The position numbers were made by a program, and so were the translations under genes. The notes below the pieces were generated by a model that was not told the origin of the DNA, did no database searches, and saw nothing but the letters and a program-made list of their open reading frames with translations. This document shows, piece after piece, positions 5,501 to 9,397 of a DNA stretch of 9,397 nt. Origin of the DNA: Phycisphaerales bacterium (lineage in GTDB: Bacteria > Planctomycetota > Phycisphaerae > Sedimentisphaerales > Anaerohalosphaeraceae); assembly GCA_003152975.1 (NCBI GenBank), contig PMBP01000453.1, forward strand, positions 5,007-14,403, read 5' to 3'. How positions within the stretch are numbered: the stretch's first letter is position 1; the number at the start of each line of letters is the position of its first letter.

Positions 5501-6907
5501 AAGCCCTCGCTGCATTTGGAACTGGACGAACACTCTGCCGATGCGGGGCTGGTAACCCGTCTGGAGGCCTTCCTTGACAGTCTCAGGAATTACCATCCGG
5601 CCGAGCCCAAAACCCAACCGTCCGGACCCTCCAACGGCGAGCTTTCCCTTGCGGGCCGGACGGTCTATGTGCCGTACATGGGCGATTGCGCGCACGGCCT
5701 GTCGGCCGGCTTTCGGGCTTTTGGTTTTGCGTCCGAAGTGATGCCCATTGCCGACGAAGCCACGCTGTCCTGCGGCCGCTTGCATACCAACGGCAAGGAA
5801 TGCCTGCCCTGTGCGATTACGATTGGCGACATGATTGCCATGGCGCAGCGACCCGGATTTGATCCCGGTCGTAGCCTGTTCTTTATGCCCGGCGCATCGG
5901 GGCCGTGTCGCTTCGGTATGTACCATTGCCTGCAGCGTCTGGCCCTCGATCAGGCGGGACTGCGCGATGCCGCTCTTCTGGCTCCCAATCAGGATAGCCG
6001 CTTTTACCAGGAATTCACTCGCCAGGTGACCGGCGCCAGCGGCCTGAAGTTCATCAGCTATCTGTGGATGAGTTCTGTCGGCACCGATCTGCTGAAAAAG
6101 GTGTTGTTGCAGCTTCGCCCTTTGGCGATGGATTCGGATCATGTGGATTCGATCTACCAACAACTGATGGATGGCTGGGTCAGGCGGGTCGAATGCCGTC
6201 GGGGCCTTGGCGAGCTGCAGAGCTTTATGCACGATGCGGCTGACACTCTGGCGGCGATTCCGCTTAACGGCAACGATTCTCATCCCCAGGTTTCTGTTGT
6301 CGGCGAGATCTATGTCCGCAATCATCCCTTCGCCAACAACCACATCATTCGCCGTCTGGAATCGGTGGGCCTGCGGTGTGCCCTGTCGCCGGTGTCTGAG
6401 TGGATGTACTATACGAATGTCACCCGCAAAAACCAGTCCCTTCGCCGCCGCCAGTTCCGACAACTGGTCCACAACTGGCTGCAGGATGTCGTCATGCGGC
6501 GGATCGAGAGGGCGCTGGCGGCGCCGTTGGAAAAACGGTTTGGACCGATAGCCGAAGAATCGTCTGAGCAGTTGCTGCGGTTGGCTCGGCCGTACATGGA
6601 TGCCTGTTTTGAAGGCGAGGCCATTCTCAGCGTGGGCAAGATGATCGAGGCCCATCACAAGGGGTTTGACGGTGTGGTGAATGTTATGCCCTTCGGCTGT
6701 ATGCCGTCGACGATTGTCGCATCGATGACCACGCAGATCAGCCGCGATTGCGGTGGTATGCCGATCCTGAACCTGTCGTTCGACGGCCAGGAGGATCCGG
6801 CCCTGACCACGCGACTGGAGGCCTTTGCCGAGCAGCTTCGCCAGCGGAAGCGCTCCGCCGCAAAGCCGGCCATCCCCGCGCCCGCGACGCCCTTCGCAAG
6901 AGGATGA
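2507..6907 (+). CDS. Giant activase/dehydratase fusion (2x BadF/BcrA ATPase, DUF2229, HGD-D-like), PlsA/Ger-type glycerol-ester reductase candidate (1466 aa)
   Basis: Residues 39-300 and 360-620 are two ASKHA-fold ATPase domains of the BadF/BadG/BcrA/BcrD family, each with a phosphate-binding motif (GIDIGS at 41-46; GVDVGS near 362-367) and a GGQDSK motif. Each carries the two cysteines that in HgdC-type activases bind the bridging [4Fe-4S] cluster: Cys166 (CAAGTG) and Cys205 (GRCSVF), Cys484 (CAAGTG) and Cys524 (DRCTVF). A linker holds Cys649, 652, 656 and 675. About 718-1030 matches DUF2229-type sequence (VGIPRAL, QPCYPVK, VSRPYNG). From about 1050 the chain resembles dehydratase subunits, with Cys1089, Cys1099, Cys1102, Cys1134, Cys1141 and Cys1398. 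The chemistry expected of the family is ATP-driven one-electron reduction of a thioester or ester. The same architecture is known in PlsA (plasmalogen synthase of Clostridium) and Ger (ether-lipid synthesis). The following gene is a phospholipid acyltransferase, which favours that role. Alternatives are an uncharacterised acyl-CoA dehydratase/reductase or double-cubane-cluster protein. The domain call is firm; the substrate is inferred. Confidence 0.93.
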   Translation: MDELVQGTMIQDAWDMEKSSSQGQERIVSASTGSSDRRFLGIDIGSVSSDVVVLDSAGEVLFCDYGRTRGRSFETVRSQLELVSRSFPDRNFVTAVTGSVGRLAAEILEVPYVNEVMAQAAAIAQLYPELSEATVIDMGGQDSKLIFLDRSNGRLGMRDFALNSACAAGTGAFLDQQAQRLGIEIEQFGAIALQSRMVPRMAGRCSVFAKSDMIHLQQQATPISDILAGLCMALARGLKSNLGCGRVFVEPILFTGGVAANAGVVRAFEQAFELAKGKLIVPPHHLFTGAMGAVWTIRQQGILLPSPLRLERLDAHLAGSGNLLQSAPRRAKLDQPHLPPPVSRVYDEILRQATEPIDAYLGVDVGSISTNVVVMDSQMRVLSKEYLMTAGNPLGAVRQGLADTFAKVGDKVRILASATTGSGRYLTGDFIGADIVINEITAQAQGARIVCPQVDTIFEIGGQDSKFIALENGVVVDFEMNHACAAGTGSFLEEQAQRLGISIQNEFSQLAFSSERPLKLGDRCTVFIESDLLAWQQQGASKEDLVAALSTSIVHNYLNRVVGRRRIGKTICFQGGTAYNRAVWSAFEQVTGKTILVPDHHEVTGALGAAAIAMEHHQHQMDEGHDFACRFRGFANLAEIQYQVDSFTCRACSNECEIKRVRLPDSQPLYYGSRCDRYNLAKRQQEEKTFDAFAWRNERMLAYAGFNGSDRQGGKETVGIPRALMTWQLLPMFATFLRELGLEVVLSEPTSNTTIQRGIEQVPAQPCYPVKVAYGHCAELLERQVDYLLLPSIASMNKSFEGCEFTQLCPFVQSFGFQIQSAMGDRLDRTKLLTTPMYLGDGQRPMKLSFVRLAAELNRPAGQARKAMRKALAAQAAFEKDLRDKGREILGSLAPDQKLFILVSRPYNGCDTGMNLQLARKLADMGAMLVPMDFLDLQSAELSNRSLHEEMYWVSGQKILRAAEILRSDPRLFGIYLSNFSCGPDSFLQSFFKDCLRGKPSLHLELDEHSADAGLVTRLEAFLDSLRNYHPAEPKTQPSGPSNGELSLAGRTVYVPYMGDCAHGLSAGFRAFGFASEVMPIADEATLSCGRLHTNGKECLPCAITIGDMIAMAQRPGFDPGRSLFFMPGASGPCRFGMYHCLQRLALDQAGLRDAALLAPNQDSRFYQEFTRQVTGASGLKFISYLWMSSVGTDLLKKVLLQLRPLAMDSDHVDSIYQQLMDGWVRRVECRRGLGELQSFMHDAADTLAAIPLNGNDSHPQVSVVGEIYVRNHPFANNHIIRRLESVGLRCALSPVSEWMYYTNVTRKNQSLRRRQFRQLVHNWLQDVVMRRIERALAAPLEKRFGPIAEESSEQLLRLARPYMDACFEGEAILSVGKMIEAHHKGFDGVVNVMPFGCMPSTIVASMTTQISRDCGGMPILNLSFDGQEDPALTTRLEAFAEQLRQRKRSAAKPAIPAPATPFARG

Positions 6908-6935
6908 TTGCGGACCGATTAGGGTACGGTATAAT
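6908..6935 (+). promoter_or_regulatory. Sigma-70-type promoter candidate for the lplT-aas fusion gene
   Basis: A perfect -10 box TATAAT lies at 6930-6935, with a weak -35 TTGCGG (6908-6913, 3 of 6) after a 16-base spacer. Transcription would begin near 6942, about 26 bases ahead of the ATG at 6968. The -10 box sits within the inverted repeat at 6917-6948, so activity may be controlled. The gene may be read both from this promoter and through the block. Confidence 0.45.
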
Positions 6936-6948
6936 TCCATTCCTAATC
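6917..6948. repeat. 7-bp inverted repeat flanking the TATAAT box, operator candidate
   Basis: GATTAGG (6917-6923) and CCTAATC (6942-6948) are perfect inverted copies 18 bases apart, one between the -35 and -10 boxes and one at the predicted start site. As DNA this suits a repressor operator. As RNA from read-through it would be a hairpin with a large loop and no T run, so it is not a normal terminator. Confidence 0.45.
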
Positions 6949-6967
6949 ATATGGTTTCGAGGTCAGG

Positions 6968-9397
6968 ATGAGGAAAGAACAAGATAGACTACGGAGTGAC
7001 CCAGCGATGCCCGCAGTGAAAGCGCCCCGGAAAGACCGGTCATTCGTGTTTTTCAACGCGACCCAGTTTATGGGCGCGATGAACGACAATGTCTTTCGCG
7101 CATTGGTGATTTTCGCGTTGATTGGCGGACGGCCGCAGGACCAAGCGGGTGGCATTACCTCGCTGACTGCGGCGGTGTTTATCCTGCCGTTTCTGTTGTT
7201 TACCGCCTATGCCGGTAAACTGGCCGACAAGTTCAGCAAGCGCGACATCATCATTCTGGCCAAGACCGCCGAGGTGATTGTCATGATCGGCGGCGCGGTC
7301 TCGCTGGCCTTTGATTCCTCGTGGGCGATATATGTCTTCTTGTTTCTGATGGCCACGCACAGCGCGTTCTTCGCGCCCAGCAAATACGGCATCGTGCCCG
7401 AACTGGTCGGCAAGGAAGAACTGTGCCGTGCCAACGCCTCCCTGGAAGCGCTGACCTATGGCGCGATCGTCATTGGCACGGCCGTGGGGCCGGGCCTGTC
7501 GCAACTGTCGGGGGAGCGGTTCGGCCTGGCGTGCCTGGGGTGTATCGCCTTCGCGGCGTCCGGTCTGTTCTGTGCATTTCATATCCGAAGGACCGAGCCG
7601 ATCCGGTCCGAGGAAAAATCGTCGCTGCTGTTTTATAAGGATATCTATCGTTCCCTTCACGCCGTTCGGCAGGACCACGGCCTGATCTGGGCGGTCTGGG
7701 CGGCGGCAATCTTTTTGGCGCTGGGGGCCTACCTGCAGATCAACCTGATTCCGTATGGCATGGAGCGGTTGGGCATGGACCGTGTGACCAGCGGGTACCT
7801 GTTTTTGCTGGCGGCTATCGGAATCGGGATTGGGTCCTACTTTGCCGGAAGTATGAGCGGGCGGAATGTCGAGTTTGGCATCGTGCCCGGCGGGGCGCTG
7901 GGATTGGGGATCACCGTGACGGCGCTGGCCCTGATCCCGCCGGTTCGCTGGCTGGTGTATCCGACCATCATCGCCACGGGAATCTCGGCCGGCATGTTCA
8001 TCGTGCCGATCCAGACCCACATCCAGATGGCCAGCCCCGACCACATGCGGGGCAAGGTGATCGCCGCGTCGAATTTCCTCGGATGGCTCGGCGCGTTTCT
8101 GGCTTCGATGTTCTGCTATCTGATGACCGGCTTGCTGAAGCTCAACTCTCGGGAGATGTTCGGCCTGCTGGGCCTGGCGACCCTGGGGGTTGCCGTGCTG
8201 AGCATCTTCAAGCTGAAGGATTTCTTCGTGCGGTTCTGTCTGCTGATCCCCATCCGGATTGCCTATTGTATTCGGGGGATCCATATCGAAAATGTTCCCG
8301 CGTCCGGCGGGGCGCTGCTGGTCGCCAACCATATCTCGATGGTCGATGCGCTGATCCTGGGCTCGACCCAGCAGCGGCGGATCCGGTTTGTCATGGAACG
8401 GGGCTATTTCAATCGGCCGTTGATCGGGTGGTTTTGCCGAATGATGGGGGCGATCCCCATCGAGGCGACCGACTCGCCGAAAAAAATCATCGCCTCGCTG
8501 CAGGCGGCGCGAAAGGCCCTCGACGATGGGTTTATGGTGGGGATCTTCGCCGAAGGGGCGATGACCCGCACGGGGTTTGTCCGCCGCTTCAGGGGCGGCT
8601 TTGAGCGGATCGTGCGCCACTCGGAGTATCCGATTATCCCAATCTACATTGGCGGTATCTGGGGCAGCATCTGGAGCTACTACCACGGGCGCCTGTTCAA
8701 CCGGTTTCCCCTACGGTGCCGCGTGCCGATCGATGTGATCTTCGGCCGGCCGCTGCCGGCCACCAGCACGCCCGAAGAGGTCTATCGGGCCGTTCTGGAG
8801 TTGGGCAGCGAATATCATGAGGGACTCAAGGGAGGCAGCCATTCCCTGGCTGAGGAAGTCCTTCGCATCGCCCGTCGCAAACCGCTGGCTCCCTGCATGA
8901 GTGATACCTCCGGTCGCCGGCTCAACTTCCTGCAGGTGATGACCGGGGCCCACATCTTCGCCGGCCGCATCCGCCGCCTCGCCGGCGATCAATCCAACAT
9001 CGGCATTCTCCTGCCGCAGTCCTGCCCTGCCGCTCTGGCGAATATCGCCGTGTCGATGCTCGGCAAGACCAGCGTCAATCTCAGCTATGTCACCAGCGAC
9101 CAGATCCGCGCCACCGCGATTGAGCAGGCCGGGCTCAAAATTATCCTGACTTCCAAACTGTTCATCCACAAGGCCTCGATCCCCGCCCGGCCGGACTTTG
9201 TCTATCTCGAAGATCTGGCTGCCGGGATCACCCGATTCGAGAAAATCACGGCCATGCTGGTAACCCTGTTGGTTCCGGCTGGGATGCAGTGCCGGCGCCT
9301 CGCCGGACGAAAAATTCAGCCTGACGATCTGGCGGCAATCATTTTCTCCTCCGGCAGTTCCGGAATCCCCAAGGGCGTCATGCTCAGCCACTACAAC
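6968..9397 (+). CDS. aas: LplT-like transporter fused to PlsC acyltransferase and Aas-type acyl-ACP synthetase (partial, 810 codons seen)
   Basis: The frame is open from ATG 6968 to the window end. GAGG at 6959-6962 (5-base spacer) supports this start; ATG 7007, with GGAG at 6993-6996, is an alternative giving a natural-looking MPAVKAPRKDRSF beginning. Residues about 20-415 form a major-facilitator domain of the lysophospholipid transporter LplT type, with an NDN motif at 39-41 and the cytoplasmic loop motif GKLADKFSKR at 83-92. A PlsC-type acyltransferase follows, with the HX4D motif His455-Asp460 and an F-A-E-G motif at 527-530. An adenylate-forming ligase domain begins near 640 and shows its ATP-binding loop SSGSSGIPKG at 794-803 just before the cut. 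Together these would flip 2-acyl lysophospholipid inward, activate a fatty acid on ACP and re-acylate the lipid at sn-1. In E. coli this work is split between LplT and Aas; the three-part fusion occurs in other bacteria at about 1100-1200 residues, so roughly 300 or more residues are missing here. It follows the PlsA/Ger-like gene by 60 bases. Confidence 0.93.
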   Translation, partial: MRKEQDRLRSDPAMPAVKAPRKDRSFVFFNATQFMGAMNDNVFRALVIFALIGGRPQDQAGGITSLTAAVFILPFLLFTAYAGKLADKFSKRDIIILAKTAEVIVMIGGAVSLAFDSSWAIYVFLFLMATHSAFFAPSKYGIVPELVGKEELCRANASLEALTYGAIVIGTAVGPGLSQLSGERFGLACLGCIAFAASGLFCAFHIRRTEPIRSEEKSSLLFYKDIYRSLHAVRQDHGLIWAVWAAAIFLALGAYLQINLIPYGMERLGMDRVTSGYLFLLAAIGIGIGSYFAGSMSGRNVEFGIVPGGALGLGITVTALALIPPVRWLVYPTIIATGISAGMFIVPIQTHIQMASPDHMRGKVIAASNFLGWLGAFLASMFCYLMTGLLKLNSREMFGLLGLATLGVAVLSIFKLKDFFVRFCLLIPIRIAYCIRGIHIENVPASGGALLVANHISMVDALILGSTQQRRIRFVMERGYFNRPLIGWFCRMMGAIPIEATDSPKKIIASLQAARKALDDGFMVGIFAEGAMTRTGFVRRFRGGFERIVRHSEYPIIPIYIGGIWGSIWSYYHGRLFNRFPLRCRVPIDVIFGRPLPATSTPEEVYRAVLELGSEYHEGLKGGSHSLAEEVLRIARRKPLAPCMSDTSGRRLNFLQVMTGAHIFAGRIRRLAGDQSNIGILLPQSCPAALANIAVSMLGKTSVNLSYVTSDQIRATAIEQAGLKIILTSKLFIHKASIPARPDFVYLEDLAAGITRFEKITAMLVTLLVPAGMQCRRLAGRKIQPDDLAAIIFSSGSSGIPKGVMLSHYN

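Noticed and set aside
3974..6940. 988-codon open frame on the minus strand, antisense to the activase-fusion gene
   Set aside because: The plus-strand frame has recognisable domains throughout; the antisense frame is Arg/His/Gln-rich without motifs and results from the high third-position GC of the real gene.
7040..8686. 548-codon minus-strand open frame opposite the transporter-acyltransferase gene
   Set aside because: It is compositionally biased (His, Arg, Asp, Gln) with no domain features, while the plus strand encodes clear MFS and PlsC motifs. It is a shadow frame.
8711..9391. 226-codon minus-strand open frame near the right edge
   Set aside because: It is antisense to the acyltransferase and ligase domains, whose motifs are intact on the plus strand.

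Overview
The window is a bacterial chromosome segment with high-GC coding regions and one AT-rich intergenic stretch at about 135-300. It carries one partial gene running left off the window and a co-directional rightward block of four genes, the last cut by the window end. No tRNA, rRNA, CRISPR array, insertion sequence or phage gene was seen. An oxygen-sensitive radical SAM enzyme and a 2-hydroxyacyl-CoA dehydratase activase-type protein point to an anaerobe. Gene style and content suggest Planctomycetota (Phycisphaerae-like), but this is a guess from memory and not shown by the sequence.

Layout: (1) Positions 1-134, minus strand: N-terminal 44 codons of a protein that may be a sigma-54-type transcriptional regulator. 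Its near-perfect sigma-70 promoter places transcription initiation on the A of the start codon, so the mRNA is predicted to be leaderless. (2) Positions 135-486: divergent control region with a dyad/direct repeat at 156-174, a sigma-54-like -24/-12 element at 243-258 pointing right, and a possible 45-codon small ORF at 325-462. (3) 487-1035: small exported protein of unknown function, weakly Skp/OmpH-like. (4) 1078-2442: radical SAM protein with an N-terminal cobalamin-binding-type domain. (5) 2507-6907: 1466-residue fusion of two BadF/BcrA-type ATPase (activase) domains, a DUF2229-type region and a 2-hydroxyglutaryl-CoA dehydratase-like C-terminus. (6) 6968 to beyond the end: LplT-like transporter fused to a PlsC acyltransferase and an Aas-type acyl-ACP synthetase. 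This gene has its own candidate promoter inside an inverted repeat.

How the genes may work together: the giant activase/dehydratase fusion has the domain architecture I associate with bacterial PlsA (plasmalogen synthase) and the related Ger (glycerol ester reductase), which turn sn-1 ester bonds of phospholipids into vinyl-ether or ether bonds. The next gene is a lysophospholipid flippase/acyltransferase/acyl-ACP synthetase, a dedicated phospholipid repair and remodelling enzyme. The preceding B12-type radical SAM protein has a basic, hydrophobic C-terminal tail that could contact a membrane. The most economical reading is a membrane-lipid remodelling locus that makes ether or plasmalogen-type lipids. 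It may be under activator-dependent sigma-54 control from the divergent regulator. The domain assignments are read from sequence; the pathway and regulatory model are inference.
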